A stretch of 64,000 nt of DNA from Gymnopilus junonius (Eukaryota; Basidiomycota; Agaricomycetes; Agaricales; Galerinaceae), in contig JADNYJ010000005.1 in assembly GCA_015501075.1 (NCBI GenBank), positions 434,001 through 498,000 of the forward strand, in the 5' to 3' direction. Of the stretch, positions 11,492 to 23,294 are shown piece by piece; the stretch's first letter is position 1, and each line of letters begins with the position of its first letter. Below the pieces are notes generated by a model, which had not been told where the DNA came from, ran no database searches, and worked only from the letters and a program-made list of their open reading frames with translations. The position numbers and the translations under genes are program-made.

Positions 11492-13014
11492 ATGGCGGAG
11501 GGGTCCTCTTCCCCGTCCCCTGACCGCCTGTTGGTCCAGATTGCATCATATAACACAAACCTGCAAGGGATTCTTGGTCTGCCCCAAGATTTAGTTGACT
11601 GGCTCGCTCCAACCCTGCAGGTATCGAGCTTCCTGTCGCGCGAGAGGCGTGCTCCTGACATTGTCGCTGTGGGCTTCCAAGAGCTTCTTCCGTTGCATCT
11701 AGGACGTATGTCTTTGCTGGGACCGACGCGTTTATTTAATCAATTCTGACATCATTAAATGCAGTCTCTGGACTATCCAAGTCCGTCATTGACAGCAGAG
11801 ATGCTCACATTCTCTCGCAGATTGAAAAGCACGCGCCAAACAAGGAGCCCTATTCGCTTATTGCCAAGGTCGTCAACGTAGGCGTTGCTTTGCTCGTCTA
11901 CGGACGAGATGATGACGTTGCACGACGAGTTGTTGATGTACAGACCTCGTGGACTGGGTGCGGTCCCGCGTTTATGGGGAATAAAGGTGCAGTCGGCGTT
12001 CGGTTCAGCGTCAATGGACCCGAGGGGACTGCTGGGGAGGTGTTCACGTACGTTCCCTGTCTTGGAATGCTAAAAAATATTGACCATTTCCCTACTCTTA
12101 GATTTGTTAATTGCCATCTGACCGCACACGACCACAAATTAGAGGCTCGCGTAGCGAACTATCGTCATATCATCGGAACACTTTTATTTTCTCCTCTGAC
12201 TGGGAACTCAAAGGTGCCAAGTACCATATATGATACCAGCCATCTTTTCATCTTTGGGGATATGAACTTCCGACTCGAAATGCCCGAGACCCATCCCCTT
12301 CACTTTAAACGACTCACGCACGATTTTTCAAAAGCCATCGAGTCTGAAAAGACGAGGGAAGAGTTAAAGGAGTTCGATCAACTTACGACTGAAAAGCGGA
12401 AAGGCACTATTTTTGTTGGTCTCCGTGAGGGTGATTTCTGGAAGTTTAAGTGCAGTTACAAGTATCACCTTGGCGAAGTGGACCAGTATAGGTACGTCTC
12501 TACTTCCTAGTCACTCTCTTAATGCCTTCGCGGACAAGTCGTTTAGTACGAAGCGCATGCCTTCATGGACAGATCGCATTTTATACGCGACATATACCGA
12601 TTCACCAGATACCCCTGACCAGTCGAGCATCACCAATTTGTTATACACAAGTATTCCGTCATACACGACCTCTGACCATGTAAGTTGCTCCTTTTCCTAA
12701 CACACCAATTAATGTTTATTATCCAACAGAAACCAGTTGTAGCTTTACTGCTCCTCCCTTCTCGTCCAGTGGACGCTCCTTCAAGTATACCTACTCTTCA
12801 TCTGCCTGACACCTTTAAGCCCGAACCCGACCCATATGCGTCGATTAAACGTTACACAGGAAGAGCTTTGGATCGCATAATTGGAATTGTCTGGTGGCTC
12901 TTCACCCTTCTGGGGGCCGGGTCAGTTTTCATAGGTACTTTCAACTTCTTAGTTGGTTTGGGAGCGTGGACGTGGTGGAGGATAAAACCTGGAAATCCCG
13001 ATGTTGTTGTATAA
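11492..13014 (+). CDS. Tail-anchored inositol-polyphosphate 5-phosphatase (INP54-like)
   Basis: A phosphoinositide 5-phosphatase of the exonuclease-endonuclease-phosphatase fold. Recognisable in order: SYNTNLQG near the N-terminus, VGFQELLPLHL, FMGNKGAVGVRF, FVNCHLTAHDHK, the catalytic FIFGDMNFR, SWTDRILY and TSDHKPV. After the catalytic domain a linker leads to a hydrophobic C-terminal segment (IVWWLFTLLGAGSVFIGTFN, continuing to WTWW). Yeast Inp54 is a small 5-phosphatase anchored in the ER by its C-terminal tail, so this is its likely counterpart acting on PI(4,5)P2. There are about four short introns. The enzyme class is certain; the membrane and substrate are inferred from the tail. Confidence 0.88.
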
Positions 13015-13628
13015 TTTCATTATCTTCTGTACTTTATTATTGTAATACTTGTTGTACAATTTTATGTGACTATGAGTGCGTGTACACTACATTAGTGCGC
13101 TGGGGTTACATTATTATCAATGAAATATATTACATTGATCAGAATAAGTATGCCATGGAGTCACAGACGGTGTGACATGCCACAAGAAGTTTTGTCCCTT
13201 GGAGGGCGAAGACACTGGGTGCGGAAGCAACGCAATCGCTACCTGTGGCAGCCGCATATGCACAATAAGAATAAAGCACCGTCGCGCCAGGATAAACAGG
13301 ACGCGAGTCCAAGAAGGTGAGATATTTCTCTGTTACGGGAACATGGCAGGACAAACAGCACTGCAACCAAACGGTCTCCCGGGGGGACACGATGATGTTG
13401 AAGACATCCCTGAATGGAATAAGCAAAAAGGCCTTGAAGAGAACAATGAAAGTACCAGGGACTACCAAGACATTTCCCTCTTATGAAGGCTGCGTACACC
13501 GAGGGTCGATTAATGTATGAGAACCGGGAGAATTCAAGGATTCGGATGACCCTTCCGATTTCAAGTCGGTGGACTGATTATCTTCAATGATTCCTGGACA
13601 GCATTTTGTAATTGATATTTCACCATAG
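13015..13628. other. Convergent intergenic region, no supported gene
   Basis: This 614-bp stretch lies between two convergent genes. It holds overlapping ORFs on both strands (for example a Cys-containing hydrophobic ORF at 13468-13139, minus), but no family motif, splice pattern or codon continuity supports either. Most of it is probably 3' UTR and spacer. Confidence 0.4.
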
Positions 13629-14401
13629 CTAATCCACCATACCTTGGATTTGATGTTGGCTGATCGGACCTACATCCACTTCCACGGCAGCCGGGTATGT
13701 TTGTTGCTTTGGGTCTTTACTGCAGAGCTGGAATAAATACGCTCGTTCTTTCTGAAGATTGGCAATCGTCTCTCGTTGTGACTCGATAGTATTCCTGCCC
13801 CGACGAACTTGGCTCGAAAAGTTATCCAAGAGAATTATCAGTTCTTTCGGGGTTATGCGGTCGCTCGGTGATAGGCCAGGGTCATGAGGATCTTCAGAGA
13901 CGTATTGATTCCAAAGCTGGAGCCATTGGTCCCCAAAAGAGAGAGCATTCCGCCCACAATATATGATGCCATATCTCGCGAGATCAGAAATATCAACAGG
14001 TGAGGAAGAATTACGTGCAGAAGGGTCCTGGGAGGTCAAGGCTGAGAGTTCTGTGTGCAGATACATTCGTTCTGCTGTAGAGACTGGACCTGTCCAGAGA
14101 GATCACGCAACATGGTTTCATCCGCGCGCTTGAGTCCCTGAAGATCGGATAATCGGTGCTCGAGTTCATGAATTTGCCTGTGCGCCGACGCGAGTTTCTG
14201 GGCTTCCCTCTGTTGAGTGGCGCGGACGGATCTCTTATAGTCGTCGATGTAGTCTGTGAGATGGACAAGACGGGGATCGGTGTCTTGTTTTGCCTCTGCA
14301 CATTCATTAGCGACGAGCTCCATTAGCAAGTCTGCGGCGACCTGAATGGCGGTGCCTATAGGAGGCGTGCGGACAGGTTGCAATTGAGCATGTTGGGGCA
14401 T
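13629..14401 (-). CDS. Coiled-coil protein of unknown function
   Basis: Two exons (14401-14090 and 14027-13629) are joined across a 62-nt GT-AG intron and give 236 residues. What looks like a frameshift near 14066 is fully explained by that intron. The N-terminal half is a long charged helix with heptad-like character (YKRSVRATQQREAQKLASAH, HELEHRLSDLQGLKRADETM). The second half has DLARYGIIYCGRNALSFGDQ and a second coiled-coil (RNTIESQRETIANLQKERAY). I do not recognise a named family. The ATG at 14401 is preferred over an upstream alternative because the shared promoter with PRP45 lies there. Confidence 0.68.
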
Positions 14402-14532
14402 TTTTGGAAGTCTGATGGATGAGGTTAAGCTTAAGTAGCAGCCGTAATGGCGATTGCTTCCGAAATAAACAACACCAAACACATTACTCATTTGGTGTCC
14501 AGTCGCCTGTTGACTTGAACTCGACATTCATC
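14402..14532. promoter_or_regulatory. Bidirectional promoter (coiled-coil gene / PRP45)
   Basis: A 131-bp gap separates the start codons of two divergent genes, so it must contain both promoters and 5' UTRs. I see no clear TATA box. Confidence 0.6.
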
Positions 14533-16553
14533 ATGGCTGCTTTGGCATCGTCCGTCTTTTTCTCTTCCTCTTTGTTGCACTCCTGCTAATCTCTTTCTAG
14601 TCTCCTTCCACAACCTGTGTATGCCCCGGCTGTCTCGGACGACGATGAGCACGTCTCAAGTCAAGTCATCTCCCAACTCAAATCCACCATCATCACTCGC
14701 TCTGCCATTCCTGCCTATGGCAAACGGTCAGGGTGGAAACCGTCATCGATAGAGGACTTTGGTATGTCATTGTGATGCTCTTACCCATGTCCGAAAGCTC
14801 ATTATTTTCCAGGTGATGGAGGCGCTTATCCTGAATGTCACATTGCTCAGTATCCCTTGGGAATGGGCAAGAAGAAGGTGCGTGGTCCAAAAAATGGTTT
14901 TAAAACGACAGCTGAAATATGTTTGCAGGCCTCCTCTGGTAATACGCTTGCGCTCCAAGTGGATAGCGAGGGAAATGTTCGATATGATGCCATTGCTCAT
15001 CAAGGACAGCGAGAAGGCAAGATAGTCCAATCACAGTTCAAAGACCTTGTTCCACTAGCCCAGCGAAAGGATCTCGATGAGAACGACAGGTCAATGGACA
15101 GACCATCTGAGGATGAAGTTCAACAGACTGCTGAGAAAACCCGTGCGGCTCTAGAAAAGCTCGTCAATGGCAAGATCAAGGCCGCACAACCAAAGAACGT
15201 TCCAGACAGTCAGGGAAAGACTTCTTTCATTCGCTACACCCCTGGTCAGCAGAATGGCGAAGGTGCTCTCAAACAGCGCATCATCAAAATGTCAGAGGTC
15301 GTCGAAGATCCTTTGGAGCCTCCCAGGTTTAAACACAAGAAGATCCCACGAGGTCCTCCCAGCCCCCCACCTCCCGTTCTCAGAAGCCCTCCTCGAAAAG
15401 CGGCAGCGGCAGAGCAGAAAGAATGGATGATCCCTCCTTGCATCTCGAACTGGAAGAACAACAAGGGTTTCACAATCCCTTTGGATAAGCGTTTGGCTGC
15501 TGACGGTCGTGGTCTCCAGGATGTAAGCAGTCTCCATATTTCATCTTATTTTTTCATGCCAACTTGAATACTACATTGTAGATCCACATCAACGACAACT
15601 TTGCCAAATTCTCTGAAGCTCTCTTCGTCGCCGACCGCCACGCTCGAGAGGAAGTCCGTCAACGTTCATTGATGCAACAAAAGTTGGCCCAGAAGGAGAA
15701 AGAAGCAAAAGAGGAAAATCTTCGCCTGCTTGCCCAGCGTGCGCGCGAAGAACGTGGCGGTGTCGCCCCCAAACCCACAGTGCAAAGCCAAGCAGCGATG
15801 AAGTCCTCTTTGGCCGCCTATGGAAGTGAAAGTGAAAGCGACAACGAGTCAGAAGCTGCTTCTGTGGACAGTGCCGAGGATGAGGATGCTCGCAAGATTC
15901 GAGACCAAATGCGTACAGAGAAGAGGAGGGAACGTGAGCGCGAGATGAGGATGAACAACATGGGTCAGGAACAACGTGCCAAGATGCTCGCACGTCAGCA
16001 GAATCGGGATATCTCAGAAAAGGTGGCTCTTGGTCTTGCCAAACCTACGCTATCCAAAGAGTCGATGCTGGATTCTCGCTTGTTCAACCAAGAGTCCTTG
16101 TCTGGTAACTTCGCTGACGACGATTCTTACAACTTATACGACAAGCCTCTTTTCCACGGTTCAACTGCTGCTGCTGCGATCTACAAAGCAAGAGGTAACA
16201 TTCAAGAGGGTAACGAGGAGTCATTTGGTGGTGGCACGGAGGAAGGAATCGGAAAGGCGCTCGATAATGACCGTTTCAACCTCGGCGCTCCTAGAGTTGG
16301 ATTTGAGGGCGCAAAGGACCAGGAGGTTAGGGAAGGTCCTGTGCAGTTCGAGAAGGACACTGGTGATGTCTTTGGTTTGAACCAATTTTTGGATGAAGCC
16401 AAGACGGGTAAAAAGAGAGGCCTGGATACTGGAGCGTAAGCATTCCGTCTCTCTCTTCCTTTATGGACTGTTTTTATATATAGCTAATTCCTCATTTGCA
16501 GTGGCGGTTCAAGGAAGCGGCAACAACTGGAGAAGGCTTCTGAGCGGGAGTGA
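14533..16553 (+). CDS. PRP45: Pre-mRNA-processing protein 45 (SNW1/SKIP)
   Basis: Spliceosome component of the Prp19-associated complex; SNW-domain proteins also act as transcription co-regulators. The first exon codes MAALAS and splices into LLPQPVYAPAVSDDDE. The SNW core is present: YPECHIAQYPLGMGKKK, FIRYTPGQQNG, RIIKMSEVVEDPLEPPRFKH, KKIPRGPPSPPPPVLRSPPR, WMIPPCISNWKNNKGFTIPL and INDNFAKFSEALFVADRHAR. The C-terminal part is charged and helical, then RDISEKVALGLAKP, DSRLFNQ and YDKPLF. A last short exon ends in KASERE with the stop at 16553. The family's SNWKN signature is exact. There are about five introns. Confidence 0.96.
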
Positions 16554-16917
16554 TTTTCCAGTTGCTAGTCTGTATTACTTGTTGGTTTACTTGCACTATT
16601 TTTTATTTCCCCCCTTGCATGAATATATTTTGTACTTTGTATCATCAAAATGCTGCTTGCAGAGAACTGCCTCCAGGAAGACCTACACAGCAAAAGAGCC
16701 CAGGACTTAAAGTTGCCACCAAAAACAAGAAAGGTTGTGGATGTAGTTGATCAATAATGTTAATTATTTATTACAATAGGAGAAATAGCTTGCAGGAGAG
16801 CAGGTCGAAAGCAATAGTAAGATGGAGAGTTGTTACGGTTTAAATAATGTTATGCTGTGATTCCTTTTGCCGATCAAAGAGGTTGAAGTAGAATTTAGGT
16901 GCATGACACCAGTGTTA
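16554..16917. other. Convergent intergenic region
   Basis: These 364 bp lie between the 3' ends of PRP45 and the minus-strand CxxC-protein gene. AT-rich 3' UTR-like sequence; no supported gene or repeat. Confidence 0.5.
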
Positions 16918-17943
16918 TCACTGCTCATAATGAATGAAATGCTTTTCCCCAAGCCTGCACTTTTCGCAATTGGCTCTTGGACCAAAAACGACGCGTCTTT
17001 TGGCCGTCCTCTGGCTTGAAGGCGGTGCGAGTTGAGCAAACGTGTTCGTTGGAGAAATGGCCATAGGGATAGGGCCAGGAGGTGGGGGTGTAGATGGTAG
17101 GGAAGCTGAAAATACCAATCCGGGGTTGGGATTAATAGCTCCTACTCCTTGAGCTTCAGGAGGATGGTGGACGTATTGTTGGCTATTGAGTGGTGTGGCC
17201 GGTACGACGTTTATGATTGCTGATGCTTGCATTCGTTCTGAATAACGCGTTGCGTAGCTGTGTCTAGGAGTGCTTGGTGGTCCAGGCTGATGCTGTTGTA
17301 TCTCTTGAGGGATAGGGAGATGTGATTGAGGGAAGTGCGGAGTAACCGACGATTCCATTTGAACAGGTTCAAGTTCCAGGTTGTCACTTTCATTTGTGCC
17401 ATGCTCATCCGAATCCATAGCCTGTCAATTTAACGCAAGAAAGGAATTCATTCACTTGGTCAGACCCATTTTGATTCTTTCAGGCATTTAAATACACGTA
17501 CCATGTCAACGTCCCCATCCGGTGGGGGTGTGGCATAAGACTCTGAAGGCGGGTAAAGGGGACTGTCAATTCGCAGGCCTCCAGCTTGTTGGACCCAATC
17601 TTCAGAAGGGTACCGACTACTGTTCGGCGTCGAGCTTATCTGCCGGTATATGGTGCGCCTGTCCATATCTGTAGTAGCCAGCGACAGACGTTTCTGCGTA
17701 TAAGAAAATGGAAAGCCAGCGGTCCATAAGCATTGCACATTCATTTACAAGATAGCAACGCGCCCGAGGTTCTCCTATGATGGGAAGAACACCAAGAAGA
17801 TGTGGACATACCGAAGGCCTATCCCCTGAATTACCATCCCCCTCCGGCGAACGCCCTCTCTTGCCTGTATTCATTGGTATATGGCGCGGGCTTCTGAAAG
17901 ACGGAGGAAAAGAATGGGATTCTCCTGGGATGATATGAATCAT
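16918..17943 (-). CDS. Uncharacterised fungal protein with C-terminal CxxC motif
   Basis: Three exons give about 275 residues. Exon 1 has a basic patch (NTGKRGRSPEGDGNSGDRPS). Exon 2 has KRLSLATTDMDRRTIYRQIS and SEDWVQQAGG. Exon 3 starts AMDSDEHGTNESD. Most of the protein is low-complexity, rich in Pro, Ser and Gln, and probably disordered. The only compact element is the C-terminus, RRVVFGPRANCEKCRLGEKH followed by FIHYEQ: a CxxC pair plus two His residues, which could bind one metal ion. Such a C-terminal motif recurs in Agaricomycete hypothetical proteins, but no function is known to me. A nuclear role is conjecture from the basic patch. Confidence 0.65.
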
Positions 17944-18351
17944 GCTGCGAATTAATAATTAATAGAGGCCGGGTCGATGGAGGGTCTATGCATAGGACAT
18001 TTGCTAGAGCCTGAGAGTGACAAGGACAAACGGAGTTGAAGTTGAAAGGAAATTGATCGTGCAGAGTGACAACTTTTCATGTCCCTTCACGCGCGTTGAA
18101 AGTCCTAAATTTATCTGGCAAAATGAATCTACATCATTTACATTTCTACAAGCAAGCAACAAGTGATTTTTTTGGTGTACAAGTGGGGCTCGAGGGTATT
18201 ACAACAGGTATTTCTACAACAGATCTAGTAGATCTAGTACAATGCAGGTCAAAATCGACGGTCGGGATGAAAAAAGATACAACCTTTCACAAAGGTCTAT
18301 GCAAACCACTATCATGTCGATGGAAATGATGAACAAAGATCGAAAAGACGT
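17944..18351. other. Intergenic spacer
   Basis: These 408 bp lie upstream of the CxxC-protein gene and downstream of trehalose phosphorylase. A short direct repeat (AGATCTAGT twice, near 18221-18238) is the only structure noticed. Confidence 0.5.
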
Positions 18352-21221
18352 TCATCCCTGCATCTTCAAACCGCCACGGGGCAGCCTGGGTTCACCCTCT
18401 ACATACTCTTCGCCAGTCTCTGCACGCAACATGTCGTTCAACCAAGCACCATTGGGCTTGATCTTGATGCCGCGATTGTACATGACAGCGAGGTACAACC
18501 AAGCAGCAGCATTTCCGACGGTGGAAACTTCATCAGAGACGTGGGTCTTGGCATACTGGCTCATCTCCCTGTACAGAGCCTCGTCGGTGTAGAGCTCGAA
18601 GAGGTGTTTGGCGACGTCGTCGTTGTCTCCGGCAGCAGTGAGATAGCCAGACTTGCCATGCTCCACCTGGAGAGGAATACCACCAGTGCGGCTGGCGACG
18701 ATGGGTTTACCGGCGTGCAGAGCCTCGGAGACTTTGACTTCGAAGCCCTCACGGGTGGAAAGCTGAAGAGCAATCCTGGAGTTGGACATCAAAGCATTCA
18801 ACACTGTTATATGGCTTTTCAGTACTGTATTCACAGAGGAAAGGCGAATGGACTTACATTGGTCACTGGGAGGGAGCCTCATAACGATGATATCCTTGGC
18901 GTAAACGTTGTAAGGCGCAGAGTTGATCTGCTGCATGGTTTTGTCGTAGATGATGCTGGCATCAGGATCATCGACGGCACCATGGCCACACAGCAACAGT
19001 TGAGGGTGTTCATCGTCGGTCAGGTCAGGGGCTTTCTTCTTCAAGAGCTGACGGAACTTGTAGTAAGAGTCGATGACGTTGTCAATACCTGAGCAGTAAA
19101 ATTGATGAGCTGTAGGAATCAAAACAGTGGTCTATTTCACGACAGACCTTTCGCTGGATCAAAGCGGGCAACTTGGACAACATAGTCACGAGCTGGCCAG
19201 GCGAGCTCGTTCATTTTCTCCTTGGCGCACAGGGAGCGGAATTCGCCCATGTAAAATTGAGAGTCCCTAAAATAAACGATGACGACAAATTTATTGGAAG
19301 TATCAAGAGACACTTACCAAGGGTCAAGATCCTTGTTAAGACCATCAAGCCTGTTAGGAAAACGAATAAGGTTACTTTCGAGGAGCTACGGTGTAAGAGA
19401 TGTACCAGTCTGTAGCAGCACCGAGTAGGCATAGCTTCTCAGTTGGCACATCACTAGGAACGAATTTGCTGACAGGGTGGCCTGTTAATCTATCAGTGTA
19501 AGTATTCAGATAACCGGGGGAAAGACTTGCTGATGAACAGGTCAGCAAGCTGAATATTGTTCCAGAGGTACTTCCAGACTTCTTCCTGAGGAGATCCTGG
19601 GACGTGGACCAGGTCACTCCGAATCTCAATGTGGGAGCGATAGACAATAGGAAGGTCTGGTCGAACTTTCTTGATGAGAGGAATAAGACCAGGCATCTGA
19701 GGATCATCTACGGAAGTTGTTAGAACGTACTGTTCATGAGAATTAAGAAAGGGATTCACCAATGAAAGCCACATCTACTCCACCAGGAGCAAGAGGGCCG
19801 CCCTCTGCAGTCCAGCGCAAGCCGTTTTTCAAGATCCACGCGTCGAAGCCATCCTTGGCTTCTTGACCCAAGCGAAGATCGGGAGCGGCAACGCCTTGGA
19901 GGATGTTGTGGTTGTTTTTGGTGGTACGGAACACGCTGGGAGACGGATTCGGCACATACCTAGAGAATTTTTTTGCGTCAGGATCTGCACAATCATGACG
20001 AAAGAATCGAGGCAGACCAGGCAACATCGACATCGAGGGCAGTCAAGAATCTAATCAGAGCGTGGCGCATCTGGATAAAAATAGGATGTTAATTAAGGTC
20101 GGGCTATTTTTAGAATTAAAAGGCGTACAAGAGCGACACCACCTAAACGACGACGGGGTCAACGGAACTCATTGTGAATAAGAGGGGAGCAGAACAAACC
20201 TCCTTGAGGAGTGGAAGAGAAGAATCCAATCTTTACTTTCTTTTCGCGCAACTCATCAGCAAGTTTGATGACTGCGTTCCAGGTTCTAAAAAAGAAGTAC
20301 GTAAAGAATGAACATTACTTTGGAACGTTTGTGGATCTTACCTAGGCCCAACGGTCTTCTGATATTCATCGAGATCATCGATAAGATGAACCTTACCGGC
20401 AGCATCGACCAAAACTTGGTTACGGGGACCGATGCTGAGACGAGGGTTGTTATTCGGTCCAAAATACATGAGACATTTACGCGCTGCAGAGTCGGCTTGC
20501 TCATCAAGAGTGCGTGGGATGGGCAGACGACCAGTGACACCAGCCTGCAAGCCAGACATAGCTTGCAAGTGGGCTGAATCGACGAAAACAGTCGGAGTTT
20601 CAGCGCCAGATGGAACATAAGAACCGGTGGTAGATGAAATGCGGTGCTTGATATTGGGCCTGGTCAGGGAGTCTGTATGGAATGGCTTGATGTTGAAGAC
20701 GAATGGCACAATGTCCATATCCAACCAGAGGCGCGTGCAGATGTTTGGAGTCTACGAGATGACGCTTGAGAAAACGCGATCGGAGGACAATCATGAAGAG
20801 ACGCACCTCCCTGAGCAAGGATAGGGTAACACCGGCGCCGAGGAACTTGCAGAGATGGGTGACGCAGAACTTGCGAAGGGTCTGGAGAACATATTGCTCG
20901 ATCTCTTTGGCATTTTTCTCGGCATTGTTGGGGTTGTAAGGAATGACGGCGGACGCGAAATCGGTGCTATAGACGGAGTCGTGGATGGATATGGCAATCT
21001 CATACTGGGTGTTGTTGTTGATTATTCCACCTGCGACAGCAGCCCACATAGGCTGGATGGGGATCAGTGAGAAACGGCGGGGTAGGAGAAGAAACGAGGC
21101 ATACGGTGAGACTGGCGAAGGTGGAGGTGATGTGAGGGCGCTTGGTGTCGACGCTGGACGAAAGCCTGCGCCTGACAGCAGCAGACGGGACAGACTGAAA
21201 GGGGAAAGAAAGATGGGCCAT
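18352..21221 (-). CDS. Retaining trehalose phosphorylase (GT4 family)
   Basis: Phosphorolyses trehalose to glucose 1-phosphate and glucose with retention of configuration (EC 2.4.1.231 type). This is a hallmark enzyme of mushrooms, related to clock-controlled gene-9 proteins of ascomycetes. The N-terminus (AHLSFPFQSVPSAAVRRRLS) splices to PMWAAVAGGIINNNTQYEIA. Conserved blocks follow: RISSTTGSYVPSGAETPTV, SAARKCLMYFGPNNNPRLS, YVPNPSPSVFRTTKNNHNIL, YRSHIEIRSDLVHVPGSPQE, VSKFVPSDVPTEKL and QLLLCGHGAVDDPDASIIYD. The GT4 E-x7-E element lies in STREGFEVKVSEALHAGKP. The C-terminus ends EPRLPRGGLKMQG. There are about 12 short introns. It is divergent from the TFIIB-like gene with 109 bp between starts. 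No signal peptide; cytosolic. Confidence 0.95.
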
Positions 21222-21330
21222 GATTGGGGTAAGAGAGATGAAAAAAAGGGGAAGGGCATGGTTATATAGCAAAAATAGAGTGGCGTTTACAGACGCATGT
21301 TGGCCACGTGCTCGGCTGTTGTCCTCTCTA
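21222..21330. promoter_or_regulatory. Bidirectional promoter with E-box (trehalose phosphorylase / TFIIB-like)
   Basis: Only 109 bp separate the two start codons. A CACGTG E-box core is at 21305-21310, 21 bp upstream of the TFIIB-like ATG. The sequence is observed; its use is inferred. Confidence 0.5.
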
Positions 21331-23294
21331 ATGTCATGCACCCACTGCGGCGCCTCCACCGTCTGGGATGACACCGTTGGGTCCGCCGTATGCACCCTCT
21401 GCGCCTCTCTTGCTGACCCCTCCCAGTCTGTCCTCACCGCTGGCTACAGCGACAACCTCCTCTGGGACTCCTCCCCGGCCACCACCCTCAAGAGTCTCCG
21501 TGCCCGCAACAACTGGGATCTTGCAGGCCAGGGCAAGGAATCCAGAGACAGAAAGAATGCGGTCAGTATCCTGGCACCCTTCTCACCCCTCTTCCCCAAT
21601 TGTTCGTTCCTTGGTCTCACCCTCTATCTTTATGGCATCACCGTCACCAACTGCTTCTCATTGTACTTCTCTCTCTCTAGTATGCCATTGCCGAGTTCAT
21701 TAAATCGCTCGCCGTCTCCCTCAACGCTTCCGGTCTATCCCCGCGTGCTGTCACCCTCTTCAATCAAATAAGAGCCGCCGACAGCTTTCGTTGGGGCGAA
21801 AAATCTAAGCGCGTGGCCGCCGCTTGTCTGTCTATTGCCTTGAGAGAGTCTAATCGTCCTGATTCGCTTCGTGACATCGCTTCCCTCCTCAGCGTACCCA
21901 CGGCATCTGTCATACGCGAATTCACTCACATCAATTCCACTCTCAGCCTTTCCTTGTCCGTTGTTGATCCCTCCGTTTATATATCCACGCTCCAGAACCA
22001 TATCGCTTCTGCGCTTAATGAAAACCAACAGGACACCGGCTTTCCTGATGCTCTCACCAAGTCTCTCAGGGCGCTTTCTTTGCTCTCTGTCGCGAATACG
22101 GCTACTTCGTTAAGCGAAGCACTCGTACGCCTCAGTCCAGAACACGATGTATTGCGTTTACCTGTCCCTCCGACTGCCTGTGCCCTATTCATCCTGGCCA
22201 TTGAAGCCGAAAATAGAACAGTATTGAACCCTTTAGTTGCCATGGCGCAATTTCTGGGTTCTCGTTGTCACGTCTCAAAGTCTGTCGTAATGGCTCGTTA
22301 CAAAACCATCCAGGATGAAATTGCAACATGGATCGAGAAAGTCCCGTGGCTTACCAAATATGAAAGCAAGCAGGGACGTGCTAAAGTTGCTAAGCGTCTT
22401 ATTGTCGCTAGAGGCATCAAAGACGTGATACAATTTCAAGAAGACATCTGGAAGCAAAAACCAAAGCCCTCAGTTGAACTTGAGCTATACGACGACGAAA
22501 CAAATAATGAAGATATTCTATCGAACCTGTCATCGCGTCCAACGAAACGCCGGAAACTTAATCATGCTATGACTCAAGCCATGCAGTTTCTTGTAGATCC
22601 TCTTAGCACTAAATTAGAGTCTGTCGACAAAAAGAATGCCTCTACCGTTCCATCTCACCTTCATCTCGCTACTTATATCCTCACCAATTCATCCAACCAC
22701 AGGCCTCCTACTCGTTTGCAACTTCTTGCCTTGGATCGGGGCGGTGTAACTGAGACTCAAATTCCTGATGACGACCTATTTGCAGAAGGGGAGTTTGAAA
22801 AGCTCCTTAGAAGTGAAGAAGAGATCCAGGTGCTTAGACAAACATTTGGATGGACTGAATCCGAACAGGAGGAAGACCTTGTTGAAGCAGAGAACAAAGC
22901 CAAGAAGAAGCCGCGCAAACGTGCAGCTCTAGTCACTCGGGATGATATCATTCATGGGACCGCCCTCAGTCCAAGTAGAAAGTCACGACTCAACATGGAA
23001 GCTCTTGCCCAGTTCATGGCGGGGGATAATAACGAGGATTCCGAGGAAGGCGACTTTGCCGCAACCATGATCGGGCTAGAGGATGTGTTTAACCATTATG
23101 ACGATGAAAATGGGGACACAACAACCATAGTTACGGAAATGACCCCTACACGTCGCTGCTCAAGACCAAGCGCAGCAAACTCGAACACGACTCAAGGAGC
23201 CGGTGGTGATGAAGAGGTTGTCATCGAGAATTGGCGCCCTTCAACACCAGAACGAATCGCGTCTGATTCACGATACGAAGAAGAGTACGACTGA
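21331..23294 (+). CDS. TFIIB-family transcription factor (zinc ribbon plus cyclin folds; BRF-like)
   Basis: Two exons (21331-21561, 21681-23294) give 614 residues. An N-terminal zinc ribbon has CxxC pairs at residues 3/6 and 21/24 (MSCTHCGASTVWDD, then AVCTLCASLAD). A first cyclin-like repeat follows (YAIAEFIKSLAVSLNASGLS, SKRVAAACLSIALRES, LRDIASLLSVPTASVIREF) and then a second (VPPTACALFILAIEAENRT, FLGSRCHVSKSVVMARYKTI). The C-terminal third is acidic, with FEKLLRSEEEIQVL and a basic KKKPRKRAAL. Zinc ribbon plus two cyclin folds plus a long acidic tail fits TFIIB-family factors. BRF1 of Pol III is the nearest match by architecture, but similarity is low and a lineage-specific or Pol I (Rrn7-like) factor is possible. 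Confidence 0.7.

Noticed and set aside
13139..13499. Hydrophobic Cys-containing ORFs as a small secreted protein gene
   Set aside because: No signal peptide cleavage pattern, no family match, and equally long ORFs on the opposite strand; it lies between two 3' ends.
14011..14120. Apparent frameshift in the coiled-coil gene
   Set aside because: A 62-nt intron (14028-14089) with normal ends joins the two frames exactly.
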